Assembly (NCBI GenBank): GCA_030052745.1 | Contig: JANBVO010000017.1 | Span: 496,001-560,000 of the forward strand | Length of the DNA stretch: 64,000 bases | Origin: Pleurostoma richardsiae | Taxonomy: Eukaryota; Ascomycota; Sordariomycetes; Calosphaeriales; Pleurostomataceae | Direction of reading: 5' to 3' | Part shown: positions 34,701-44,972 of the stretch, one piece after another | Layout of the letters: every line of letters begins with the position of its first letter | Position numbering within the stretch: the first letter of the stretch is position 1 | The notes under the pieces: generated by a model | What the model was told of the DNA's origin: nothing | Database searches by the model: none | The model's input: the letters and a program-made list of their open reading frames with translations, nothing else | Made by a program: the position numbers and the translations under genes

Positions 34701-36455
34701 TTCACGGCGAGCCCTCGCGATTCGCTCTTGGGTAGCCTGCCCTCGGGCAAGTTGACGGCTCGGCACTTGTTTCTGTCCGACCCCTGCACCGGCCAAGTTT
34801 CCGGTGCCGTGTCGCGCACAGCTCGCGTTTAAACCCGGTCGCCGACTCGCCGGTCAACGCCAGCCCTGAGTGGAAACGCATCGGGGACCCTGGTTGGGGG
34901 GCCATGGGGCCATGGCACTTCTGCGTATTACACTAGGGGGAAACTGCGCTTTTTGGAGGCTTCTTGCCAAGCAGAAGTCCACCGCTCTAGGGGTGTTTGT
35001 GGTCTTGCTGGCGCATGTGCAGATTTGTCTGTCTTCTCGGAACATATCCACAGAGGCTATATCTGATGATCTGATCCCTCCCTTCCGCTCTGTCGGACAG
35101 CCACACCTCAGGTAGCTCAACTAGTGTTGAGTAACACCTTGGTCTTTCCCTCATGCCTCATTAAATCTACAACCGTAAACCCATGCTCGCTTTCTATCTC
35201 TTACGTACTCTGCGGTTCCCATCCCCGGGTATTATACAGGGCTTGCTACCAGAGCAGAAGCTTGTTAGGCCCTTCAGCTTCAGCTTCGTTCAAGGGCAGC
35301 TACCTCGGGAGCCTCGCGGCCCCTACTATGTACAAAAGAAGAGTTTTCCTCGGCCGGTCAGTGGAGAGAACTAATCGATGCCGCGGCGAAGCGTGTGGGG
35401 TGCCGAGATTCGCGGATCCATGGCATTGAATGAATCGCCAAACGGCTAACTAACCTTCACTCCAAGGGTCCCCGGGATTCTCGTAGACTCGGTCCCGGCG
35501 GTCAGCCGGCGCACAACTATCAAGACCTCCGTTCCTCGAAGAACCCTTGGCACCCCCGCGACGTCAACTTGACTTTGGGGGCACCCCATCATGGCTCAGA
35601 ATCGGCCGCGCATGAAACAGCTCATTGGTCCCCGTCACGGGGGCGTTCACAGTTTCCGCATACAAGCTCTTCCCCACGAGATATCCATTCTTGGCTTGTG
35701 TGCTCAATAGCCATTTCTTCTGCAAACTTGGGGTAAAAGCGTCAGGAATACAAAGTTTCGTCAGTATCGGCATTCTTGTTTCCCGGGCCTGAGCACGTGC
35801 GAGTGAAATCATGCTGCGGTTTGGCTCGCTTCTGCTCCAGCTTTCTGCCATGCTGGGCAGGGGCTGTGAGGCCAGTCGCGAGGAGGCACAGCCGACATAC
35901 AAGGAGAACGCCGGGATCATCAGTTCGGTTAGATCATCCTGAAGGATTGGAGTGAACGAAACGACATGATAACGTCATGCTTCTTTGGAAGAGACCTAGT
36001 ACTACGTCTTTCTGCAGGGTTGGACGGTGAGATTGCGGGCTCAAAGGGAAGCCCCCTCACGAAAAGGTTGACGCTGACAAGCACAGGCAAAAGTCGGGCA
36101 AGATGACGGCCCCCCACGAATTGTCAAGATCCAACCAACCGATAGATACTGTAGGCACCCTCTAGCCCCATCCACGCTCACAGTGGATTGCTAGCTGTCC
36201 TGCAGCATGAACCATCACGACCATTCTGTGAGCGTGGTTGTTCTCTCTTCTCTTCCAATCCCCCCTGCTGCCCCTCCTCCCAGCCCAGTCGAAGGTCGAA
36301 GTCACCAACCATCATACTCGCCTCTACCGACTCCCTGAGACGCCGCCGACCTGCGACAGTCCCCGTTCCGTGCCGCTGAGCCATGACCGCCATCCCCTGG
36401 CCCCTGTTACCCCCTGTTACCCCTCCTGCACGGAACATTTCCGCCGTCGCAGCTA
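31727..36455. other. Long intergenic stretch (4.7 kb)
   Basis: I see no supported gene. It holds the PAP2 promoter and simple repeats: (AGC)6 at 32289-32306, an A13 run at 33159-33171 and a CCCCTG-type tract at 33620-33655. Open frames are short, overlap on both strands and lack family resemblance. It could contain non-coding transcripts or untranslated regions that sequence alone does not reveal. Confidence 0.45.
33620..33655 (+). repeat. Short CCCCTG minisatellite
   Basis: A run of imperfect CCCCTG/CCCTG units ending in CCCCTAACCCTG. The end resembles the fungal telomere unit (CCCTAA) for barely one copy, so it is a simple repeat and not a telomere. Confidence 0.7.
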
Positions 36456-36719
36456 TCAGTTCATCAAGAGTGCTATTAGCACCAGAGGCCACGCGGCTGA
36501 TAGCAAGAGCGCCGCGACGACAGTGGCGAAGCTGATGGGCCGGTCTCCGTGGGGCCCTCTCCACCGGTCGATGAGTGCCATGACCGTCCAGATCATACCG
36601 ATGCCATACGCGGAGCACAGCCAGGCGATCCCCAGGATGGTGATGGCGGTGACGTCGGAGGGGTGCAGGACGTCCTTGGAGGTGTCGACCACTTGCGTCG
36701 AGGAGAGATTGGCGCCCAT
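36456..36719 (-). CDS. Small two-TM membrane protein with N-myristoylation signature
   Basis: Single exon, 87 aa, ATG at 36719. I do not recognise a named family. The N-terminus MGANLSST fits the myristoylation consensus (Gly2, Ser6). Two hydrophobic segments follow: TAITILGIAWLCSAYGIGMIW (about 24-45) and FATVVAALLLSAAWPLVLIAL (about 64-85), separated by a short basic loop (DRWRGPHGDR). On the coding strand the upstream 300 bp are rich in pyrimidine tracts, as in fungal promoters and leaders, which supports a real gene. An upstream in-frame ATG at 36770 would add 17 residues and bury the myristoylation site, so the shorter start is preferred. Likely a small protein of the plasma membrane or endomembranes. 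Confidence 0.62.
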   Translation of the reverse strand: MGANLSSTQVVDTSKDVLHPSDVTAITILGIAWLCSAYGIGMIWTVMALIDRWRGPHGDRPISFATVVAALLLSAAWPLVLIALLMN

Positions 36720-38129
36720 GTTGCTTGTGCTGCCTCCGTGATATTCCCTTGCTTCTTCCTGTAGCCACACGCAGTTGATCGGTAGTAGTAGACGGTTTGT
36801 AGGGCGGTGGACAGAGAGAGCAATCGGAGCCGAGCTCGGGAGGGACGAAGAGAATCGACGGACAGGAAAGAGATTAGAAGATTAAGAAAGTGTAAAGCTC
36901 TATTGACCAGCAATGACCGTCTCCGAAAACAACATGTGAAGGGAGAGATGGCGGGAGGGGGAAAGAGAAAAGGAGCGAAAGATAGACGGGACATCAGACG
37001 CCCGGGACCCAGATTTGCTTTATTGCTGAAGGTATTCCCTGGCCTCGAATTGCGCAGGCCAAATGCCCCGTCAATTGCCCACACGATTGGACCCCCTTAA
37101 GACGAGCAGGTATCACCATGGCCAACCGAGCTCGCCGTCCTAGCACTTGAAGCTCTCAGCCCTGGCAACCTGCAACGAGTCTTGGCGCCAGATGCCGGCG
37201 ATCCCACGCTTCCCGTTGGCTGGCGGCGCTGGTCCGACAAAGCTTGTTTCAGCGCCCCTTGCCTGCTGCGCCAGCGCTGACAGGCCCGAGGTCGGAGATC
37301 TGTCGCTACGAGCGCCCGACTTGAGACGGGGACGCGCTTGGTACTGCGCACTTCTCTATGCTCAAGGAGCTGATGCTTGATACCATTGAATTGCTCTCTG
37401 CGGACATGGGATTCTGGTCGAATTGCCATATCCCTGGATCCCACACTTAGAGCAGATCTAGACGATTCCCATCCGATGTTAAGGCTGAGTCAACCTTAGC
37501 ACAGCACTTGGGCCTGTCTGAACCCCATCAGGCGTCAACAGCACCAAGTGAAGCTCTCCGTCGGAGTCATCAATGATCGCTCTTCAATACTCTGTGCTAT
37601 CAACTTGTGTTCCCTTAGGAATGTATCAAAAATTTGCGAAGCCACGAGCCATGGATTTCGTGTCCCTTTTGTCATCTCTCCACCGGACTCTCCCCCGCCC
37701 CGACACCCACCTTCTCCTTGGCCCTTGCCATACGTTTTCCCCAGACAGAGAGAACCGGACCGCCCCCCTCGTCGTAAGACTAACCAGCTATGAGGCCGCC
37801 CAATCTGAGGAAGCTCGCCTCTTTCTACCAGCATCTATCGTACTCCGACTGCCCAAGATGAATGATAGTATGGCGCTAGTATCGCTTAGAGGAAAGGCGG
37901 GACGCTCTCGTTCCAGCTGTCATAGCAACCGCTCTACTATGTATGTGCATGATATATATTCTTACCTATGTGAAGAAACCAGGGATATCTGAACGCTGAT
38001 GGTCTCCTCGATGAATTGCCATGGCGCTCTCCCCGTCACGGTACCGAGATTTCCTCTATAGATAAGACTGGTATGAGAGATACGGCTATCATCTGCAAGC
38101 GCGTTATCGAACTGAACGACGATGATGCC
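36720..38129. other. Intergenic stretch
   Basis: Promoter and leader of the small membrane protein (CT-rich on the minus strand up to about 37.0 kb), then sequence with no supported gene. Decayed ankyrin coding sequence begins to be recognisable near 38.13 kb and may extend somewhat further left. Confidence 0.45.
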
Positions 38130-39216
38130 TGCCGTTGCATGCTTCTCTCCTTGAGCTCAGTGCACCCCGAGACTGGGCATCTCCATGTGTCGCGGGCTCT
38201 ATTTCTCTCCTTCTCGTAGACACTGGTATATGGGCAACAAACATCAACTCCCAGGATGTCAACGGCGACTCTCCACTACACCTAGCTACTTGTTTCACTC
38301 AGGCGCCGCCCATCCTGTCGTTGCTCGACCGCGGCATAGATATGCCCAGGATAGCAAGGGCCATACACCTTGCACGCCTTCGGTGTATCTGCACCGCCGC
38401 AGTACATTGATCAAACTGGAGCGGATGAAGTTATCATAGAAATGATGGACCGTCCTGTCGTCGACCGTGGACACCACGAAAGAATGATCAATACCAGGGA
38501 TAAGAGTGTCTGGCGGCTGCACACCGCTCCATGTCGTCGCTCATAACCTCATAATTCGCTCCCTCACCTTGCGCTCATGCGCACGTTGCTCACTAATGGC
38601 GCCGATCCTACGATTGCCGACGGCCAGGGCCAGGCGCCACTAAGGCGTTTCTTGGAGGTGCGCCATGGTTGTGGTCTGCACACGGTTTCGCGCACGACGT
38701 CGACGAGGGTCTCACCCTCTTACTCGCCGACGACACCGCACGCAAAGCAACCATCAACTCTGTCGAGACCCGTGGCCGCGCCCCGCTCCATTTCGCTGCT
38801 TCCTTTCACCAAACCAACCATTTCCACCGCGTGGCCCTCTTGCGTGCACTGCACGGCCGCAGGGCGGATCCTGTGGTCCGTGATGTAGAAGGGCGTGCCG
38901 CTGCACACGCTCTGCGCGTCCGCGGCGAGGTATCACCTGGCGGAGTTCAAGAGCCATGTTGACGAGAACCTCGTCCGCAGCCTGCTTGAGTTGCTTGTCC
39001 AGGCATCCAAGAGGCCAGCAGGACTGTCAGCAGAAGCCACTGTTCCCATCAGAGCTGTCGGTTCTGCACAAGAAGCGTGGTGATCAGCACCAGGATCCAA
39101 TCACCGCCGTAAAACCCGTCAGCCTGCCAGACGCCTATGGCAATACCCCCCTGAATTTCGCAGCAGTGGCCTGGGTCGAGACGGTCGTAAGCATCCTAGT
39201 CAAGTATGGAGCGTGA
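38130..39216 (+). pseudogene. Ankyrin-repeat protein, broken
   Basis: Ankyrin motifs appear one after another on the plus strand, but in different frames. In order: NSQDVNGDSPLHLAT (near 38245), AQDSKGHTP (near 38350), TRDKSVWRLHTA (near 38495), LLTNGADPTIADGQGQAPL (near 38585), SVETRGRAPLHFAASFH (near 38760), PLHTLCASA (near 38895) and DAYGNTPLNFAAVAWVE (near 39130). Each is a good match to the GxTPLHxA core, so the sequence was once one long ankyrin domain. At least four frame changes separate them without splice signals that would repair them. Function of the ancestor is unknown. It opens a run of dead genes that extends to about 48.9 kb. Confidence 0.8.
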
Positions 39217-40654
39217 GCGGACGGAATGAACTGTAGCGGCGTGGCCGCGGTTCACTTAGTCGCTCCAACCAGCTTGCTTAACGAAGACCAGGACTGAAAC
39301 TTTCCGAAGGTGAGGCAGGAACACGCCATAGTGCCACTTGCCAGTAAAAGTGGCGATCTTGACGCAGTCAACAACGCCGAGGAGAGCTCTCACAACATCT
39401 TGGAGCGTGGGCACGCCGAGAGTCAGCTTGAGTAGACCTGGCATGACAAAGTGAGGGCACTGCCCGCCGCGCAGCTGTGCGAGATCTCACGTATCGAGGC
39501 GCTGCCGCCCGAGCAGCAGTGGCAAGCTTGGAAAAACTGTTGGTGGTCAGGGATCGCAGATGGCTGGAGCCCAAGCGTGCCCGGGCCCTTTCGGGGTGGG
39601 ACGCGGCCGAGCCCGTGATAGCTCACCGCTCAGTTGCGCAGACGCCTTGAAAAATACTGAACCTAGACACCTGTATGTAGGCGGGATAGAAATAGGATGG
39701 ATCTAGATACATTATAGGCCGTTTCCCTCCTCGTGGCGTGTTCATTGGGCCTTGACCTGGCTACGTATGTAAGACTTAGGATCGTGCCTAGAACGATCAT
39801 CCTAACTGGCAGTTACGATGAGCATCTTGTACATACAGAGCTTCGGTCTCCGAAGACGGGCCGAGGCTCTTCTCGTGTGAGTGTTCAACAGACACGGAGC
39901 ATAAACCGGCCTATATCTGTATCCGTAGTAGAGTTGTGACAAGTCACCAGTTGACGTGCAGCCCCCACGTCTACTTTTAACGATTGACTCGGGGAAGCTG
40001 CCCTCGCCCAGCACCCGCAAGTTGGGGAACCACGGTCTTTCCCGAACTTGGCGGTTGAGACTGCCTTGCTTCTGTAGCGGTCGAGTTCCGCGTATAGAAC
40101 CAATGACGAGAACCGTACATTGCGAAGCGGATTATCGCCGGCATGTTACCCTCCCGCATGGTTGATAAATACAACGGCTGCCTACCCCTCTCTACGAGTC
40201 GGGATGCTTCACCTACAGACACGTCTTTACCTGTTGATAGCAGGACAATGGCTAGCGGGGAGCCGACGACTACCTCGGAGATACCTGCTGTCCTCCCCCC
40301 TGAACATTGGACCGAAACAGCTGAAGTTCGGCATATCACGCTACAGAGAAGGGCTAGGAGCTAATCGGATGGTTTCAGGCTCTAAATAACGACGAAGGCT
40401 CGGCTCTCGGTGAGGAGAAGTCAGAATCGACCACGTCTCTGACCTCCACCATACTGAAATATACGACTATCCATGGCCGGACCTACCATAGCGAGAGAGG
40501 AGGTGCCTCCTATTGGTTCGTGATCAGAGGCTGCCTCACTGGTGCAAGCCTATCGCTGAAATTATAAAAGGGTTCGAATGACGAAGGACATAACGAGTCG
40601 TTAGATATCATGTAGGTTGCAGTCAGGTTGCAAAAGGTGACTCCTTCCCTCACA
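39217..40654. other. Intergenic stretch in the decayed region
   Basis: No supported gene. The first few hundred bases after the ankyrin remnant may still be its 3' part (a readable SGDLDAVNNAEESS fragment near 39350). The rest shows no family resemblance. Confidence 0.45.
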
Positions 40655-41605
40655 AGCCTCGTTCAGGCACCACGTCTTCACACTTTGTCTTGGAGACACA
40701 CTGTATTTCGCGCCGTCCAAGAACCCCAGAGTATGTGCCAATGAACATGGTACAGCATCATGCTGACAGTATGGTTCAGAAAGCACTTGACGTGGGAACC
40801 GGGACAGGCTAGTGTGGTCCAGCTGTTTGCGTCGGACCATCTCACTGACGTCTTCCTCCCAGGACTCTGGGCTATGTAAAACAGCTTTCAATAATGATGA
40901 TGACTCGCTTGTGTACTGACATGTCATTGATTTCGCGGACCAGTTCCCCGACTGCGAGGTTGTGGACACCGACGTCTCCCCGATCCAGCCATCTTGTGTT
41001 CCACCGAATTTGAAGTTGTGAGTTCTTGCCATGCCGCCACGATTCAGCTAGAGTTGTGTTTAAGATCACCTAAGTGAGATTGAAGATTGCACCCAGGAGT
41101 GGACATTTTCCGAGAATGAGTTCAACTACATCCATACACGGTATCTCGTTGGATGCATCGTGGACTGGACGACACTGTTCAAAGAAGCCTTCCGCTGCAC
41201 AAGACCCGGAGGATACCTAGAAAGCTACGAGGCCTCGCCAAACGTCTACTCGGATGATAATACGCTACTAGAAAAGAGCGCATCAGCTCAGTGGGGTCCT
41301 CTCTTCATCAACGGCGGGAAGGCCATCGGCCGCAGCTTCACCATCACCGACGACGGCGTGCAGCGAAGAGCCATGTAAGAGGCTGGGTTCGTCGAAGTCC
41401 AGGAGAAGAACATCAAGGTGAGTCAACGAGCTCCAGTCACTGCCATTTATAGGCGAGCGGGCTTGACAACATATACGTGGCAGTGCCCAACTGGTGGCCG
41501 GGCAGCGGATTCGAGAATGAAGGAGATCGGGCAGTATTCACTCATGGCTGTCATGCAGGACGTTGAGGGATTCATTCTATTCATGACAACTGTGGCAACC
41601 ACAGC
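40655..41605 (+). pseudogene. LaeA-like SAM-dependent methyltransferase, broken
   Basis: Class I methyltransferase of the fungal LaeA/UMTA-like type. Readable pieces in order: HHVFTLCLGDTLYFAP (near 40675), KALDVGTGTG (motif I, SAM-binding Gly loop, near 40780), [19 protein letters not shown] (near 40925), an intron from about 41018 to 41071, then DCTQEWTFSENEFNYIHTR, FKEAFRCTRPGGYLESYE and ITDDGVQRRAM. The frame is then stopped by TAA at 41376-41378 and reads on as EAGFVEVQEKNIK, so the stop sits where Gln would fit (CAA to TAA). A last exon with LKEIGQY/QDIEGF-like sequence (KEIGQYSLMAVMQDVEGF) follows to about 41600. The region around 40810-40880 is also disturbed. Ancestral role: probably methylation in secondary metabolism or its regulation. 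Confidence 0.82.
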
Positions 41606-41779
41606 GGCGCTGCTTTATTTGAGACACGGCGGAAAGGATACGAACGAACTTCTTCTTGCCGCAAGAGGAGACGGCTCGACGGTGAGCGAGGCCGCCTCGT
41701 CTCTCCGCCATCCACAGCAACAAGCGCAAAAGAACGAGGGCCAGCGGAAGCCGCGCGCGATCTGGGTTGGACAGCCGCG

Positions 41780-43030
41780 ATGATGGCGAAATCTGAAGAC
41801 GACCACGAGCAGACCCCAAAGGCCAAACGGGCTCGCACCAACGACAGCTACAATGACAATACGTCCAGCCCGGCCCTCAGCTTAGGGGGGCTCATCGGCT
41901 TCGACGACCTCCACGAGCCGTGCCTCGCCGTCGAAGAGGCTCCAGATCCTCGAGATATCCGAGACAAACCCCGTGCGCGTCGAGCAGCTCGATCTAAGCA
42001 GCCCTGCTCTACCTGTGTCACTGCAAGCAATGGTCGTCGAGGTGGACCGCTTTGCTAATGGAACTCAGGTCATTCCGGCCCATCTCAAGTTAAGTGTGAC
42101 GGCACAACAATGCCCTTGGCCCAGTCTGCGTTCTCTGTTTTTCGTCCCTCTTCCTGGCCGTGCTAATAGCTGGCTGCCCCCTTTCTAGCATGCCATAAAC
42201 CTCGCTCGTACGACCGACCATCGATTCCTTCTGATCGACGACACCAATTTCGAATCAGACAAGCTCAAGGATCGGATACACTGGGTGCTGACGCTGCTGC
42301 TGGGAGCGATACAGATGGAGCTTCAACGATTCTCAGTGATATCATGACATCTAAATGCTACCCGCAAATGTCTCCAGGAGCGGCATACAGGAGCCACCTG
42401 GAACGCCACGGTCCATCAGCAAGTGCTTGCTCTGGCTTTGGGTGGCCATTGTTGGAAACATGCAAGACTTGTTCGGTTTATGCTCTGGTATGTTTGACTC
42501 TCCTTATCTTTCTTACCGCGTTTCCGGTTGTTTTCTGCCTTGCGTATACATTCAACTAACATCTTCCTTCCCGTTAGCATGACCGCAAACATCACGTCCG
42601 CTTGGCGATCTCATCCAAGGCAGGGTTCTGCACCTGACAAAATCGTCGACTGCTGCGTGTACGTCGATCCGAATTTTGACGAGGAGAAGAAACCGTCGGG
42701 AAAAATAAACCGAATGAGCCATCCTGGTCCTTCTACAACAAACGCTGCCGGCGTTGCCACCAAGCCCAGTGCAAAGGAGGCTGTCGAGCAGCTCCGCAAA
42801 CGTCTGCCTGGCCTCTCTATCAACCACACGGACTACAACCGCCTCCGTCGACTTCCTATTGCGCTGAGCATCGAGGGTTAGAAGACCGGTGAACAATTGT
42901 TGGCGGCGGAGGCACAGGTAGCTGTGTGGCAGGCGGCGCAATGGAGAATGCTGGACTTGCCTATAAGCACATCCTCGTTGCATCATCTTCAAAGGTATTC
43001 GGAGACCTCGCTCATGACTGATGGCTACTA
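41780..43030 (+). pseudogene. PD-(D/E)XK-like fungal nuclease-superfamily protein, broken
   Basis: Pieces match the large fungus-specific family classed with PD-(D/E)XK nucleases. There is a Ser/Asp-rich start with KAKRARTNDSY (41815), then in another frame NPVRVEQLDLSSPALPVSLQ (41970). Next come TGATWNATVHQQVLALALGG (near 42400) and CVYVDPNFDEEKKPSG (near 42655). The family end is SINHTDYNRLRRLPIALSIE (near 42820) followed after a stop by EAQVAVWQAAQWRMLD. The last part carries the presumed catalytic ExK-like surroundings and the WQAAQWR signature. Frames change at least three times and TAG interrupts the IALSIE..KTG block. I assign the family from memory of its motifs, so this is less secure than the other remnants. 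Confidence 0.62.
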
Positions 43031-43169
43031 CTAAGGCCCAGTTCACGCTACACACGCATCGAACATGTCCCGCCGCCTTCAAAGTCGCCCATGTTCTATC
43101 GCTGCTGCATCTGATATATATAATCATAGGGGTCCCCACTCTACTATCTTTCTAGAGAGCAACACTGAT

Positions 43170-43789
43170 GTACAGGCTAGCAATCTACTACGATGAAACT
43201 AAAGGAGACGACAAGGAGTGGTTCAGACTACTAGATCCCAATGGCCGATCAATCTCCTGCGCTGATCGACCACGCGCAAAACGATCACGTCGTGTGGGAG
43301 AGCACCGCGATTCTTTTGTATCTTGTGACGCTGTACGATAGGGATCACAAGTTCTAGCCCGCAGATGTCTTTGAGCAGAGCAAGGTCAATCAATGGATGA
43401 TGCTCCAGGCCAGCAGCCAAGGGCCCACCATCAGCCAGGCGTTCTGGTTCGCGTACTGGCATCACGAGGTCCTACCCAGCGCCTACAAGCGATACGCCGA
43501 CGAGACAAAGCGCATCCTGGCTGTGCTAGAAAAGTGGCTGAAGGAACATACGTGGCTGGTAGGCGAGAGGATGTCTATCGCAGATGTGTGATATCTGTCT
43601 TGGTACGAGGAAGCATATCTGGTGGACGTCGACCTGGTCGCGGAGTTTCCCGCTGTTAACGAATGATTGGAGACGATGAAGGCGATTCCGGAGATAGTGG
43701 CGGGAAGTGTGGGGAGGGAAATGATCAAACAGAAGAAGATTTGGAAAAGACACGAAGTAGACGAGAAGGCATCGCCGATACAATATTAG
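43170..43789 (+). pseudogene. Glutathione S-transferase (Ure2-like), broken
   Basis: Readable GST sequence runs from the thioredoxin-fold end to the C-terminal helices: WFRLLDPNGRS (43220), then shifted in frame PALIDHAQNDHVVWESTAIL (43258), FWFAYWHHEVLPSAYKRYAD, WLKEHTWLVGERMSIADV and YLSWYEEAYLVDVDLVAEFP. One frameshift lies near 43236. Three in-frame stops follow: TAG at 43355-43357, TGA at 43589-43591 and TGA at 43664-43666. The last falls where GSTs carry Trp (NE-W-LE), so TGG to TGA; all three fit single C:G to T:A transitions. The N-terminal beta-alpha-beta part is missing or unrecognisable. It was probably a detoxification or secondary-metabolite tailoring enzyme. Confidence 0.85.
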
Positions 43790-44972
43790 GAAAAGTGATT
43801 ATCACCTTCACATAAGAGACGAGGTCAACGAGAAAATGTCGTGGGTGCAGTGTTATCGAAGTCGAGAGCAATTGAAATTCTGGTTATTTAACTAGGATGA
43901 CTCCTTGCGTACATACCTACGCACGAAGGCGGCAAGTAACTACCACCTATACTTCATTCTTATCTGTAATAATAGTGTCCCCATCTTCTGTCCCCGGTCG
44001 GCAAGGTAACTCGGGCTCAGAGAATAACTGTCGCAAAAGGAAAGTGATCAGTTTCGATTGGAAAGCATATGTGACTATCGATCTAGAATACCCATCTTAC
44101 GAGGTCAATTCAGTTAGTTTATCACCGGATTTAAGTACGGCCAAGCTATTGGGGTTTGTTGAATCAACGCCCTTGAGCCTCGGTCAAATAAGTAACTGTC
44201 TGCTCCAGGCGGGCGGAGCCGATATCAGAACAGGATCATCCACCTTTTCCCTATCCGCTTATCATGCATCCCGTAAACAGAATCCCGATCTGGGGAGTGA
44301 TCCGGCCAGCTACAACTCTGTCGTACTGCTATCCCATAATCATCTTAGACCCAGAGCTGATCTCGGTGGTCTGCCGCCAAGTGGCTAGTCTCCTCCTGCC
44401 GGGCAGCGTCCCACATCGGATAGTCGAAAATCTGACGCCTTTTCTCATCAGCACTACTCCCGACAAATGAGGGGATGATTGATTCTTGTTCGGAGTCCTT
44501 AAGAGTCTAGAGTCTACACATGGCCATGTTCATCTCTAATTGGCATATTTGCGTGGAGGAGGCGACATTGAACTGAGGCGTTAATATGCCGAACAACCGT
44601 ACTTCCGAATTTCTTATCATCTATAATTGCCATGATGATGAAAATGTGCTATGCCATTGCTGGTCTGGCACGACATTCGCAAGTGCAGCAACCCACAATA
44701 CTCTTATCGGCCGCCTATGAGGGCCCCTGTGAATACCCATGCCATGTGATGTTTTTGCATGGTGTTGTTGATACGTCTTATCTGTGGAGCCTATCAACAG
44801 CCCCCAACCTGTATCTTCTATCAGTGTGCTCTGCTAGTATGTTGTATCAGCGTGTTTGTATATAGGTAACATCAGTCTTCAGTAAGAAAGCAGCTCTTTG
44901 ATTTTCACCAGATTGATTCAACCCTCTTTCTACTTGCTTGACGTCTCCTGCCACCTATCCCCTGTTCCTAGA
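43790..44972. other. Intergenic stretch in the decayed region
   Basis: A 163-codon plus-strand frame (43897-44388) is open but I recognise no domain in it and do not annotate it. The right end holds the promoter and leader of the MFS gene at 44973. No RNA gene or transposon seen. Confidence 0.45.

Noticed and set aside
40530-40585. Possible tRNA (GGTTCGAAT-like B box)
   Set aside because: No cloverleaf can be folded: the acceptor stem and anticodon arm are missing and the B box lacks its final CC.
40810-40812. TAG directly after the SAM-binding Gly loop of the methyltransferase remnant
   Set aside because: It may lie in an intron (GLWAM-like text resumes after a CCCAG near 40860), so it is not counted as proof of inactivation; the TAA at 41376 is.
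43897-44388. 163-codon plus-strand frame
   Set aside because: Open by length only; no recognisable domain, signal peptide or conserved composition, and it lies in a decayed region.
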